Shown: positions 10,815 through 22,484, counted from the first letter of the stretch. The stretch is 64,000 bases of DNA from Spirogloea muscicola (GCA_009602725.1 WELB01000039.1:406749-470748), one strand, 5' to 3'. Notes: generated by a model from the letters alone, not told the origin. Program-made: numbers and translations.

Positions 10815-11310
10815 TGCCTTTTCGTTGTGGTAACGGAGGCGTACAAGGGACCAGCATCCACACACATCGCTGGTCATGCAGTGGGCGTTGCAGAACAAAG
10901 AAAGCTGCAGCATTACTCCGACTACCCTCAATGCGATCAGCTCCTGCCAGCAGCAATCGACGTCTTTGGTTGTCTGGGTCCTCGTTTCCACACCCTCCTC
11001 CAAAACATTGCCAATCTAGGCTACACACGTCGTGCAGATAGTGTTTCCGGTTGAGTTGGGCTTGCCAGCTGCATATCTGTCTTTCTTGCGACGACGTGTT
11101 TCGGCCTGTTTGCAGCGTGCTCAGGCTAATGACTTGCACCAGAAAGCTGGCCGAGCTCTAGTTGGTGGCAGAAGGGCTTCGTATCTGACATCTAGTATTC
11201 AGGCATCAATTAGCGACCTTTATGTTTTGACCCGTGGTTACTGAGCGGGTCACTTTGCTGTAGATCATGTAGGTCTTTAGATGTGCTTGCCTTTGTACTT
11301 GGCCTTTGGC
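10815..11310 (+). mobile_element. LINE 3' end, copy in plus orientation
   Basis: Plus translation carries the same blocks as the 10.0-10.56 kb copy: VVTEAYKGPASTHIAGHAVG, LLPAAIDVFGCLGPRFHTLL, AAYLSFLRRRVSACLQRAQ and SDLYVLTRGY-stop, with one frameshift near 11040. The two copies are inverted, with their truncated 5' sides facing each other across about 250 bases, and differ at scattered sites, so they are separate insertions or an old inverted duplication. Confidence 0.7.
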
Positions 11311-11319
11311 CTTCGTTTG

Positions 11320-12000
11320 TTTCAAAAACACGAAATTTTCCTTTTCTCGGCCCTCGCCCCTTTCGAATGAGCTTACTAGGGTTTATTTGAGCTTATTTCT
11401 TGCAGCGGCTCAGGCTTTCCACCAGAGAGCTGGGCGAGCTCTAGCTAGGGTCTCCTTTGTCTTCGGGCAGCATTTTACAGCCCTCACCCTCTTTTCGATG
11501 AGCTTACTTCACTTGCTGGTGGCTGAAATGAAATTGCTCGCCCAGAGAAGAGGGGCTGGCAAAGCCAGCCAAAACGAATGGACAAAATCCAGAGAGCCAA
11601 AAAGGGTGCCGAAACGAAAAGCTACACAGCTAGACTCGAGACGCTGAAGGGCTTGGTAATTGCCGTCCAGTATTTGGATATCGACTAGCGATCCCCTTGC
11701 TGACTCATTATTGAGCGAGTCTGCTAAGCAGCTTGTGATATAGATAGATGTACTTGGCGCTGTGCTTGCCACTCAGGCCCTCCATTACTCAATACTCGTC
11801 TTGCACCAGTAAGCAGGCTTTACGTGCCCATTGACAAGAGCCCCGTTCGGAAGAATCTTTCCATTTGGCAGAGCTTGCTTGTCCACTTGCTAAAATTTGG
11901 CTTTTGAGCGGGTCGGCAAAGCAGCAGGCGGCGTTGTTCGTCTACGTGCTTGCCTTGGTACTTGGCTGCTCTGGCCCTAGTCACTCACCACTCAACAGGT
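11320..12000. repeat. Degenerate LINE tail and family A fragments
   Basis: Pieces resembling LINE tails (HQRAGRALA-type residues near 11420-11450; a GACTAGCGATCCCCTTGCTGACTC tail near 11680-11720) are mixed with an inverted pair of family A arms at 11465-11600. No gene is supported. Confidence 0.5.
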
Positions 12001-12180
12001 CGGCTTGACCTCTTGCACGGGATGCGCAGTGTTTCGACGCACCACAAGGAGCAGGCAGAGTCCATCCGCAGTGGGCTCCAGGCCCTGGTGTACCGAATGC
12101 TGCTCTCATTTCCCCACAACTTACACTAACACATGCGTTGTTCAGCATCTTCGTTCTGATCATGCCCTGGCTGCCGCCTC

Positions 12181-12596
12181 AAGCTATTGTCAGGGCGACT
12201 CCCTTCTTGGCTGCTACTTTTTCCCCTTGCGGCCGCTGAGTAGGGGTTACTGGAGTGGCTTCCTTAAATGGTTTCTACAATTCCGGACTCCTTCGAGAAC
12301 TTGTTCTTTCGTTTGTGGGCTGGCTTTTCACAGCCCTCGCCCATTCTCCCTTGCCCCATTTGGAGGAGCTGCCTTTTCTCTGTAGATGTAAGCTATTGTC
12401 AGGGCGACTCCCTTCTTGGCTGCTACTTTTTCCCCTTGCGGCCGCTGAGTAGGAATTACTGGACTGGCTTCCTTAATGGTTTCTACAATTCCGGACTCCT
12501 TCGAGAACTGTTCTTTCGTTTGTGGGCTGGCTTTTCACAGCCCTCGCCCATTCTCCCTCGCCCCATTTGGAGGAGCTACCTTTTCTTTGTAGATGT
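12181..12596. repeat. Tandem duplication of a 209-bp unit containing a family A arm
   Basis: Unit 1 is 12181-12389 and unit 2 is 12390-12596; both begin AAGCTATTGTCAGGGCGACT and end TGTAGATGT. They differ at only a few positions, including small indels, so the duplication is recent relative to the other repeats here. A LINE tail (SDLYVLTRG) follows at about 12660-12705. Confidence 0.85.
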
Positions 12597-13299
12597 GCTT
12601 TGCCCTTGCTACCAACCCCCTCCTCTCTCTTCTCCCTCTTCTCTTCTCCTCTCTCGGCTCCCCAAGTCAGCCTCTCCGATCTGTATGTGCTCACCCGTGG
12701 ATCTAGACTTTCCCTTCAGTCGCCCTCTTTTCCTTCCTCTTCTCAGCACATCTGACTTCCTATTGCTCTTACTACCTGGGGGTAGTAAGAGCGCCCCGTC
12801 TGCCTAGCCTGTGGCTCCGGTACATAGTCATGAAAACCCTCTGTATGCATTTCACTGGCTTTTGAACGAGGCGGGCGTGGAGCGCCCCCATCCTGTTTGT
12901 ATGATCTTGTGGGGCTGGCTCTTCACAGCCCTCGCCCCCTTGGCAGGGCTGGTTCTGCCCTGCTCCTAGCCCTCGTCTTGGACAGCTGCTTCTTTCTAGC
13001 GGGCCCTTGGACATGAGGAGTCTGAGGGAGCATTCGACATGGCGGCAAACACACGAGAGGCCACCGAGGATAAGCTGACATGCCAACGGTGACGACGGAA
13101 GGGGTGGCCTGGCCCCGCAATGTTCACAAAGCCTGTGTTGAGCACTCAGCTGGCTTCACAGCCGGCCCTTGACTCATTTTGCCTCGTTCTCCCTTTGCCT
13201 CGAAAGAGAGTAGAATGTGGCTGCTGTCATTAACACAGCATCTGTAAAAGCCAGCCATTTGCATGCAGAGGGTGTTCATGATTATGCTAGCGGAGCCAC

Positions 13300-13740
13300 A
13301 GGCTAGGCAGACAAAGGGCTCTTAGGAACCCCGTGAAAGCAATAGGAAATCAGATGAGCTGTAGGGAGGAAGAGCAACCCCGCTCCGCAAGCCAGAGGCT
13401 GCTGCGAGGGCGCGACCGGCTTGGCGGTACAAAGCAAGCGCACGGGACCACTGGGGGGACATGATATACTCATGCGGTAGCAGGATATAAAACCCAAAGG
13501 CACCGAGCCTCCAGGAAGTGCTGTTACCTGTTCGCAGTCCGATGGTCGGCTTAGGCCAGCAGCGAAAGTAATGAGGACAACTGACCCCCGTAGTATCCCG
13601 TGGATGTCCATAGACAGTTTAGGGGTCCGGGCCGCTGAAAGTCATCTATCATTAGACTGAGGCTGGTCGAAAATCCTTCACCGTAGCAAAGCTGCACACG
13701 CCGAGCAATCCGCAAACCAGTGGGCCACCTTTGCTGCAAT
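13300..13740 (-). mobile_element. Frameshifted LINE 3' end fragment
   Basis: Minus translation gives GYYGGQLSSLLSLLA in one frame and LPGGSVPLGFISCYRMS in the next. These match the better copy at 53918-54427 (CYGGRWSSLLSLLASQ, LPGGSVPLGLVSCYRM). At least one frameshift and a truncated 5' side mark it as dead. Confidence 0.6.
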
Positions 13741-14439
13741 CAGCTGCCGGGCCTCGTTATGGGCAGACCGCCAGAAGCACCACAAGCAGGCCACATGGAG
13801 GGCTCTTTGAATATGGTCCAGATCCAGATTGAAGAATAAGCATTGTCTCACACATGGCTTGAGAAGGCTCATATCAATACTCAAAGGTCATTGTGAGCAT
13901 CACTGGACGGCAAGCCTCACCCTGCGGCCTTTGCACCCTTCCAGCTGCATGGTACTTGCGCCACAACCCTGCTCTTATTATAATGATCGAAGATTCTTCA
14001 AGACAGGACTTCTTATCCTAGCCCTCCCCCTAAATTTAGAGAACGATTGGCAATGTAGCCCATCCTATGCTTGCTGGGCTGGTGGTCCACAAGGAAGCGA
14101 AGCGAAGGGCGCCGCCGCTGTAAGTGTGAGGCAGGATCCACCGGATGTCATCCCTTAGTCCGCTATTGTAACTATCTCATGCCATCTGTACTACATCGTC
14201 AGAGTATGCATAGAGGCACGGCTTATCATCACACAAGAGACATTCAGCACCGCATTCCAGTGCTTTGCTGTGCAGCGGCGAGTCAACCTCAGAATTTCTC
14301 GCCACGCGAGACCAGGAAGTTTGGGGCAGGAGGGAAAAGATCGTGTATTAGAAAGGGGGGGCGCGGCAGTGAAACTGCTGGTAGCGGCAGCGTTAGAGAG
14401 AGGCAGGGGTCAACACTGCCCTTACCTTACTTATTTGTT

Positions 14440-14490
14440 TGGAGCTGGCCTCTCACAGCCATCCCCTTACTCTGGAGAAGCTGTTTCATC
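14440..14490 (+). repeat. Family A arm
   Basis: GAGCTGGCCTCTCACAGCC followed by ATCCCCTTACTCTGGAGAAG matches the arm consensus. A GGGAAAAGATCGTGTATTAG LINE-tail piece lies just upstream at about 14332-14352. Confidence 0.5.
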
Positions 14491-14698
14491 CCATAGGCGT
14501 GCAGGTATTGCAGGAAATTGCATGATTTGATCGTCGGAGGGCTTGAGCGGCCAAGCACTGAAAGAAGGCGCGCGCGGTGCGTGACTTGAGAGGGAGGCCA
14601 AGGCAAGCCAGTATACTGTATTCAAGATAGATAAGAATCAAACAGTGGCTAACATATCCAACTGAAAACAAAATTCCTCGGGATTGTGTGAACAGTTG

Positions 14699-14740
14699 CT
14701 AAACCCTATACCCTAAACCCTACACCCCTAAACCCTTTAA
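14699..14740. repeat. Interstitial telomere-like repeat
   Basis: CTAAACCCTATACCCTAAAC followed by further CCCTAAA variants. It is intergenic here, beside a GC-rich segment (14745-15080). Other telomere-like tracts are at 7285-7380, 30305-30330, 42848-42887, 53142-53215 and 54775-54817. Confidence 0.8.
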
Positions 14741-15099
14741 GTATAAATCTGGGGGCGCCGGCACCACCGTAAGGTAAGCACCAAGAAGAGTGCGGCCGAA
14801 GCACCAAGAAGGGGCGGCAATCGGGTCGCCGATTTGCCGCCGCTTTCCCCCCACGTCCGCCAGCCAAGGACCCGCGAATTGGGGCATGGGGGGGCGGGGG
14901 CCCGGCCCCCCGCCCCACCAGGTGCTACAAGACAGCGTTGCTCAGGTGCCAGAAATAGCACCAGGTGCTAGCCGCAGAGGCGGCGCTTGCGACTGGGTCC
15001 CAGTGGGGCCCCGCTGCGCCGCGGTCACAACCGGAGGAGGGGTGGCCCAGTTCGGGCCTGCCCCACGAATTTGGAGCTCGTTTCGAGCTGTCCCGCGGG

Positions 15100-16560
15100 G
15101 GGCGACGAATTAAATCGGGGCTCTTTACCTCTCAAATCCGGTCCCACGCCCCAGACCTCATCCATTCCCGTTAGATGGCCTCTCCCAGCCTTAGCCTCAC
15201 CTCGCAAGAGCCGTTTGATTGCAGCCCGTTAGCAATCGGCTCGCCACCTTGACCGCTGCTCGCCGGGAAGACTAGCAGCTCGGCAAGTGTCCGGACGTCG
15301 ACGCCCACTCTCAGGTGCCTGCTCCCATAGTGCTCCCAGGCCGTGCCAGTGAGAGCTGGTCAGTGTCGGCCGCCGCATCAAGCTGTTGGGGCTGCGGCGT
15401 GAGAAGAACTCAGCTCATCGAGTGGTTCCTGACTTGTGACTGATAAGCTGCGATACCGCCACCTGCCATTGCAAGTTCCTCTTCCTGGACTGGACGTCTT
15501 AAACCTCCGCAATCCTTAGCCACATGCAATACACCCTTATCGTTATCCCCTCTCTTTTCATGCGTTCACGCTCGCTGCCCACTCCCATCACACCGTCCTG
15601 CGTGCCGCCTCCGCACTCTCTGTGAGCACAGCTTACGACACAAGCAGGTTGGTACATCCGCCTGTGCCAACTATGACCTTTCCTCGGTCAACTAGCTGGC
15701 TTCTCCTCTGCCTCCACTAGTCTTTGTAGGCCTAGTGCTACACTTCATTTTCAGCTTGAGGCCACACCCCAAACCCCACCTGCTTGCATCTGCCCACTGC
15801 TCGTCCCTGTGCTTCTCGGCGTCAAATGCACGACCCGATCAAGACTGTGGCACCCGCATCAGGGGCATCAGCCAGAAACATGCATGTACATGGTGGTCGC
15901 CATTCCCCAGCCCAACCGAACGTGCCCGTGACAAGTTTCAATTCAATTCTGAATCTAGCAGCAAAGAAATTGTATAACAGAGCTGGTGAAAAAAGATGGG
16001 CTCATCTTTTTTGAAAAAAGATGAGCCCTAATGCTGGCAGAGCCAAGCATAAAAAGATGAATACTAGGATAAAGCTGAAGTACTGCTAAAATGAGTGCCG
16101 ATCTGGGCGTCAACTAAGCTCTTGCAAGGAGCTGCTGCGAACGTGTACGTAGAGCCAGGGGCAAATCCCCAGAAAAGGCCTGCCCAAAGCGCAGCCAAGC
16201 AGGTGGCGGAGCAGCATGATCCTGCTGACTGTGATCAGACCTCGTCTACAGCGAGCAGGATCAGTGCTCCAGTCGCCTTGGTTGCGTTTGTGCATACTGG
16301 AAGGCCCCTGGCAAAAGGCGGGCACAAGCGGCAAGCCGCGAAGCGGCAATGCCAGCTAAAAAACTCAAGACAAGCTTGAGTGGATATCTCAGGCTATCTT
16401 TAACCAGGAGAAAATTGCATGGATGGTGGAGGCTAATGGAGGAAAGGTTGGTGCTGTTGCTGGTGCCATCGTCCAGCAGCTATATGTACAAGTTCCGAGC
16501 ATCAAGCACCAGAGTAGCTCTTTCCAGCCAGTATAGTAGTCGTATATGCCACTGCTTCTG
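15100..16560. other. Gene-free interval
   Basis: No supported exon was found. A short perfect hairpin lies at 15989-16012 (AAAAAAGATG, 4-base loop, CATCTTTTTT), followed by another AAAAAAGATGAGCCC. The part next to 16564 is probably the 3' UTR of the LHW-like gene. Confidence 0.5.
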
Positions 16561-16563
16561 AGA

Positions 16564-19500
16564 TTACACGCGCACAGTCCTCTCCACAGAGGTCGTCGCG
16601 ACGCCCCAGCCCTCATGCGGGTCATTGGCCACCCAACCACAGCTTGCGATGGAGCGGTTCAGGCTTTGCTCCACGGCATGAGCGAAGTGTGTCACAATGT
16701 TGCCCTGCATCAAGCGGCTCGCCTTGTCAGAAGAATGCGTAGCACACAGGCTCAGATCTACGAAGGCCACTTGCACTGCCATGCATTGCTAGGAAGGCTT
16801 ACTCACGTCATCAGAAGATCCTCTTGATATTTTGGCCTGTAGCTCGTTCAGCTTGTTGTCGAGCTCCGGCATCTTGTTACGCACTTCGAGGTCACTGATC
16901 ATCAGTCTGGAGTCCTTCCTGCCAACCTGCTTCGGCACCATCGAGGGCATCTGCTCCTCGATGACGTAGTCAGCAGACAACAGCTCCTCAATCTTCACCG
17001 CTAACAGCCCATCCCAGAAGGCCTTGCCAGTGGCCTCTCCTGGAGGACTTGCGAGGCTCTCAGGAGACACGCGGCAGAAGTTGGTGGAGGACGACATCCT
17101 CTCCGCCTGGATACCGCTCCCCATGAGATGGTCGGATGTAGAATCCTTGAGTTCGGGCAGGGCTGCTGCGGGTGACGTGGCGGCTTCGCAGGGCTGAGCC
17201 GCCGCCTGCGGCATCCACGACTTGGTGTTGGCATCATCCTTCATGCTCGAGGGGGCTGGCAGGGTGGACTGCGGGGGCTGGTCTGCTGTAGATATGAATG
17301 AGCGCGAGCCTGGCAACGTGCTGAAGGCGAGGAAGGCCAGGCGCATGGCGTGCCCCGGATCTGGTAGGGAGGGACGCCCCAGCTGCAGCTTCACAGTCTC
17401 CATGTCCGGCTCGGCTGAGCTAGACTGAGCAACAGCAACTGCGTCCCCCGTCTTGACAGAAGTAGCCCGGGCGCCGTCGGCCTTGGCCAGCTGCTCAAAT
17501 TGGCGCGCCGCCAGCTGCCTCTCCTCCTCGCTGGTCGGGAAGAATTGCACAGGCGCCGCTGGCCGCGCGTCTACCAGTCCAGTGGACTCCTGGGAGTTTG
17601 CTCGCCTCAGTTTGGGCTTCCTCTGTGCATTGTCGGAGGAGTCGTCAGCTGTGCTGACCGCCTCACTGGACACCGCCGACGACTGCGAGCGTTTCAAGCC
17701 CGTGATGGCAGGCTGGGAGGTGCTGCCACGATCTGGTTTAGTACCTTCAGACACTGCCCTGGCCAGCAGCGGGGTGTCCTGGATGGACCAGAACAGGGGC
17801 TGGGCCGGCGCTGACATGGTCCTGAGTGGCACAGGCAGCACCTTGTCATCATCGTCCGACTGTGCAGTCTGGCTCAACTCCTGGACAAATGCTGGCAGAC
17901 AGACGCCAGCGGTCTTGTACAGGTTCTGAAAGTCCTCCCGGAGAGCTGTAACAAGGGCCGGGTCTTCCGGCTTCTGCAAATTCAAGCCCAGCAGCTCGGA
18001 GACATGTCAGACTTGTGCATTAACCATGTGCTGATGTCGAGACGAGGGTGTCGGAAGGAGAGTCAAGCCAAATTTGACGAGGCCAAATCAATGAGCGACT
18101 GTCTAAATGTAATGATTCGTCAGGGCCAGTGCTGCATACTCCTCGTTGTCAAGGCAGCCATGCATGGGACTAAGCATCCACATAGACGCTCACATCTGCA
18201 AAGGAGCCCAGCTGCAAAGCTCCACCAAGGACGGGTACGATGGCAACGGTCTGCAAGAGCAGCCAGCAAACCAGCAACCTCAGCTGACTGCGTTGGAATA
18301 CCAAAGAAATTCAGGCTGCAAGCCTTAGTCACTGGGATGCAAGCAGAACCTGAGTGCAGGTGCATTAGGGGGCTGGCTCACCTTGATGCCCGCCTCGAAC
18401 TGCGCCGTCCAGATGGCAGGGGGTTGCTGTCCAGTACAGAAAGACCGATGTTGGTGAGTAAGGCCCAAGTGCGCTTGAGGAGGGAATGTGCATGTGCCAA
18501 GACCACCGCGCCAGAGAACTTAGGGTCACCTAGCCAGCAGGATAAGCGGGAGCGCAGTGGAAGCTCACCTTGCTCTCGAGTTGGACTGCGTTGACAGCCT
18601 CAACGACCTTCTGCTCGCCGTTACGATGCACCCACTCGTGCTGCTGAGTGGACGACGCCGTGCCGATGAGCCTGCAGGGCCAACGCCAAGCGACGGCGAC
18701 ACAACACTCGTTAACCGGATACCCAAGCCACCCTTCCAGAACAGGCAACGAGGAGAAACAAGGTGGACTACGTGCACCGTCCCTTGCCACGGAGGCACAC
18801 ATGGAAAAGGGGGCTTGAGAAGCGTGTCGAGCACAGTGCAAGCGGCACCAGTCGCTCACCCCTCGCCATGGTTGTAAATCTGGTAACTGAGCTGCTCGTA
18901 GGCCTCCCTCAGCTGCGCCATTATCCCAGGGCTGGGCACATCAATGGGGGCAGCCGCTGCCCCAGACACTCCCGTAGGGCCGCGGTCCGGCGGGGGCATG
19001 TAACCATCCTCCCACATGAGAACCCTGCAGCCTCAACCTCGTGCTGTCAGCTTCTCAAGCATTCATGCGTGTGAGAGAAAAGCCAAATCTGAGCTTCCGA
19101 TTCACGTGTAGGGATTACGACACGTAATTCCACGTTCAATTGTGAGCATGTGACTGTCAGCGAGAGAGCACAACAAGTATCGTTCACTTCGCACTATCAA
19201 CACATGATGCCTATCCTCTGAGCGTGTAAGCGTGCCCAACAGCACCCAGCATACGCTCGACGGGCTCCTGGACAAAGTTCGCGGGCCTCGCCGCACTAAA
19301 CGGAGCGACTGTAGTGGAAGGTGGCCTGAACGACGCTGTAATCATGCACGATTGCTCGGCAGGAACAGGGCGCTGCACGGAGAGAGACACTAACCAGTCG
19401 TGCTCGTCGTTCTGGCGGAGATCCATGTGGCCGCCCCTCGTCGGCCTGCAGCGCACATCCCAGGCGAGCACCGTCAGAGGCCTAGCTAGCCGCAGTCCAT

Positions 19501-19732
19501 GCAGCGTCCCAGCAGAGGGGCCTGGCGAAGAGGCGGGAGCCCGAGGCGGCAGAGCGAAGGAGGCGAGCCAGCGGCGTGGGAAGCGGCGGTGCAGCAGTGG
19601 CAGGGGCGCTCACAGGCTGCGGGCGCGGGGCATGGCGCGGCGGCGGAGGCGCCAGAAGACGGCGTAGGCCCAGCCGCCGCCGCAGCGGCGGCGGGCGGCG
19701 CGCTGCAGCGCGCGGCGCAGGGCGTCGTCCAT
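16564..19732 (-). CDS. LHW-like protein with bHLH-MYC N-terminal domain
   Basis: Seven exons join in phase: 19614-19732, 18860-19024, 18569-18671, 18382-18426, 18194-18250, 16807-17973 and 16564-16788 (626 residues). The N-terminus has the MYC_N hallmarks WAYAVFWRLRRR, LVLMWEDGYMPP, GLIGTASSTQQHEWV, WTAQFEAGIK and TVAIVPVLGGALQLGSFAD, matching the LONESOME HIGHWAY/bHLH-MYC_N family of transcriptional regulators. The long sixth exon is Ser/Pro/Ala-rich and looks disordered until a conserved-looking C-terminal part (about IEELLSADYVIEEQMPS onward). No basic helix-loop-helix segment was recognised, unlike plant family members. The exon 5/6 acceptor at 17974 is chosen because upstream frames contain a stop. 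A role as a nuclear regulator is inferred from the domain. Confidence 0.75.
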
Positions 19733-19954
19733 GGCGGCGGCGGCGGCGGCGGGGTGAGGCCGGGGTTGTGAGGACGGGGGATCGAGGCCCGCCGGGGTGG
19801 GGGGGGGAGCCCTCCTGGTCGGACCTGGTCAGCGGGCCGCGTGGGCTTTGCCCCCCTCCCCCGCAATCAATGCGCCGCGCGCATGGGGCGGGCAACCCGC
19901 GGGCCCGNCAGGTGCCGGCGGCTGACGGGGCGGGCGGGGCGGATCGGGGGCGCC

Positions 19955-19987
19955 CGCCACGTGGGCGCGGCGGACGCCCACGTGGCG
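19955..19987. promoter_or_regulatory. Palindromic double G-box
   Basis: CGCCACGTGGGCG (19955-19967) and its exact inverse CGCCCACGTGGCG (19975-19987) are separated by 7 bases. Each contains CACGTG, the core bound by bHLH and bZIP factors. They lie about 220-255 bases upstream of the ATG of the LHW-like gene, so they are probably in its promoter. A further CACGTG lies near 20154-20159. Confidence 0.55.
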
Positions 19988-20319
19988 CGGCGGCCCGTCC
20001 ATGAAACAGAGGTTCAGGTGCCAGGGGGCTGCTCTGTTGCCGGCGGGGCGGCTGCCGGCCCGGGGGGCCGGGGCGTGTTGATATGAGAGCTTCTTATTCC
20101 AGCGGAGGCGGCCCGCCCGCCCGGCTGGCTCCCACCCTGCTGGCGCGGGCCCACCACGTGTCGTGCCCCATTGTGGGGCGGGGCCCGCCCCCTCCCCACG
20201 TCCGCTCCGGGCCGCACGTCTCCTTTTCCCTTTCCCTTTGAACCAACCCCCGCCGCCGCTCGTTTATGTCAGCAGCCGTATCTCTTTCTCAAAGGCTGGA
20301 AGGCAGCCCTCCGCCAGTT

Positions 20320-21020
20320 CATTCTACTTTGGGCTGGCTTTTCCAGCCCCTATCCTCAATGGGCGAGCCCCTTCCTCCGCCGCCTTCCAGGCCCCCTCCG
20401 CCGGCTGCGACACGTCCGCCTCACTTGCTGGGGCGAAGCTTCACCCCGGGTGCCCCTCCCCCTTGACCCTTTTGACCGCTTCTCTTGGGCTGGCCATTGA
20501 CAGAATGGCCCCTTCCGCCCCCCCCCCTTCGGGAGAACTTTCTCACAACCATCGCTTCGGAAAAGCTGCTCGAATCAGCTGCTTCTCCGCGGTGTGCGCG
20601 TCGAGAAGCAAACGCGCTTCCTGTTGCGCGCCGGAAGCTGTGCCGGTGCCCACGTCAGCTCTTAGGTGATGACTAGAGGTGAGTGGCCCTCCGCAGTAGC
20701 CACCTGTCCAGCCGAGCAGTCGGCTTGTCGGGGCTTCCCTCTTGCTCTCGTCCGTTGCTGTTGGGCTGCTATTCACAACTAGCTCCTAAATTGGGCTAGT
20801 CTTCACAGCCTTCGCCCCCTTCAGACAGACGCTTCTCTTTTCCTCCTCTTCATGGAGGAATGTCTTCTTTCAGCCCCTGCGCTATGGATGTCTTCGGTGG
20901 CTTCGGCTTTGGCTACTCATCAGCGTGATGTGCGCGCAATAAGCGCCAATTGTGGCGGTGCTCCGGCTCTCAGAGAGGCTGTCAAAATGTATGCGCTCAC
21001 TCGTGGTACCAAAATCCCCC
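20320..21020. repeat. Family A arms and LINE tail remnants
   Basis: Arms at about 20325-20390 and 20785-20840 (plus). Near 20985-21010 ATGTATGCGCTCACTCGTGG resembles the DNA behind the LINE SDMYVLTRG tail. No coding gene is supported. Confidence 0.5.
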
Positions 21021-21479
21021 CTCAGCTGTGCTTGCCCCTGTTCTTTTGGCGCCTCTTCACCTCGGACTCCGCGTCGTGTAGCCCCATCGCATGCACTCAA
21101 ACTTCTTAAACTGTGTACTTGCTCGGTCGCCTCCCTCTCACTTCGTGCGCATCTTCGAGAAGAAGCAGCTCTTCCGAAGGGACCAAGGGCTGTAAGGGGC
21201 TAGCCGCAACAAGAGATTGCAAGACCCATAATATTAGCCAGAGCGGTCTGAGAGTGCGCTTTCTCTCGCTCTCTTTTGGGGCTGGCCCCTTTCCCTGCGG
21301 CGCTCCCTGGCACATGCCTCACATCTTCGTGCTGGTCGTGCCCTCCTGGCTGCCGCCTCAGGCTCTAGGCGGGTCAATGTCCTTTCTGCTGCAAGTTTCT
21401 CCGACTTGCGGCCGCTGACCAGGCGTGCTGGAGCTGCCCCTACAGACAGTGGTATCTACATCACTCGGCTCCTTCCGAC

Positions 21480-21775
21480 CTTGTCCGTTCACTTACGGGC
21501 TGGTTTCAGAGCCTTCGCCCCCCTCTAGAGTAGCTGCTTCTCATACACCCAGCCATTACCACCTTCGATGGAGGACTTTGACCTTGTTTTTCCCGCAAGC
21601 CATCCTTGCCTGCTATAGAATGCGGCTATCATTGAGTCTACAGCGCTCCCAGGCACTCGCGATACACCAGCATGCTGGGCGTGCATTAGGCCACGCTAAT
21701 GGCTTCCGTGGTGGTGGTCTGGCTCCTCAGCTTAGCTTGTCAGATATGTATGTGCTCACTCGAAGATATTAGTGC
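21480..21775 (+). mobile_element. Family A arm followed by LINE 3' end
   Basis: A GGGCTGGTTTCAGAGCC arm (about 21496) is followed by a LINE tail translating to RLSLSLQRSQALAIHQHAGR and SDMYVLTRRY-stop (to 21772). The same arm-then-LINE-tail order occurs elsewhere, so family A arms may be part of, or a preferred insertion neighbour of, the LINE. Confidence 0.55.
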
Positions 21776-21799
21776 CCCCCTTACCCAACTCATTACCCC

Positions 21800-21890
21800 G
21801 TAACCGGGACATTTGTCAAGGCTAGAATTGGCCTCCCTTTCAATTCCATGCGCACCGCACTCCTCTCGTTTTTCCTTCTTAGCTTGTTGC
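21800..21890 (+). repeat. Family B repeat fragment
   Basis: AATTGGCCTCCCTTTCAATT followed by CCATGCGCACCGC matches one arm of the hairpin at 22678-22818. It is a partial copy without the inverse arm. Confidence 0.55.
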
Positions 21891-21999
21891 CCTGCCGCAA
21901 ACACTTTGCCTTGCAGTAAAAGAGCTTCTTTAGAATAAGAAGAAGGTGCAAAGGGCCGAAAGGCGCCAAGACCTCACAGCTACGTGACAGGCTACAGCA

Positions 22000-22480
22000 A
22001 GGGAAGCTTCATAATCCCGAGTCAGCAGCGCAAGTCGGAGCCACTTGCAGCTTTTTTCCCCCTCAGGACCTCGTCGCCGCCGGGGCCAGCAACTGGCGCC
22101 GCCGGCAGAGGGGCCCCAGCTGGCCACGCCCGCCACGTCGGCCCTGGCCCAATCCCCTGAGGCGGCAAAACAGAGTGCCAGGTGCTCGGCCCCACGGCGG
22201 GCAACAGCGCGCCAGGGGCCGCGGCCAGCGAGGATTTGGGGATTTTTTTTGGACGGAAGCTCCGGCTCCGCCGGAGCTGGGGGGGCCCCCGCACGAGCCC
22301 GCCCAGAATCCGCACAGTGGGCCCCACCACGTCGCGCACGACCCCGCCGCAAGCTGCCACGTCGGCCGCACGTCGGCTCCACCACAATCCCGGGCGCAAC
22401 TGTTCAGTTTGAGTTCCCCCCGGCTGGCCTGCGCCGTGCTGGGCCCCCCCCTAGCAGCCCCGCCTCACCTACAAACAAGC
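22000..22480. other. GC-rich block without a supported gene
   Basis: The block has high GC with several CCACGTCGG elements. Overlapping open frames on both strands exist, but they are compositionally driven and none shows a family motif or splice structure. It resembles a promoter/CpG-rich segment or part of a repeat. Confidence 0.35.
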
Positions 22481-22484
22481 AGAA

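Noticed and set aside
10342-11139. A 265-codon minus-strand frame spanning both LINE copies.
   Set aside because: It is antisense to one LINE copy and a chance read-through of the other; the conserved LINE residues are in other frames.
12268-12807. A 179-codon plus-strand frame (LWAGFSQPSPILP repeated).
   Set aside because: It is the translation of the tandem-duplicated family A repeat, not a gene.
17453-17929. A 158-codon plus-strand open frame.
   Set aside because: Antisense to the long LHW-like exon; codon-bias shadow.
19211-19471. A minus-strand segment (HMDLRQNDEHDW with a GT donor) in LHW-like intron 1.
   Set aside because: Exons 19614-19732 and 18860-19024 join in phase directly through the conserved MYC_N sequence, leaving no place for it.
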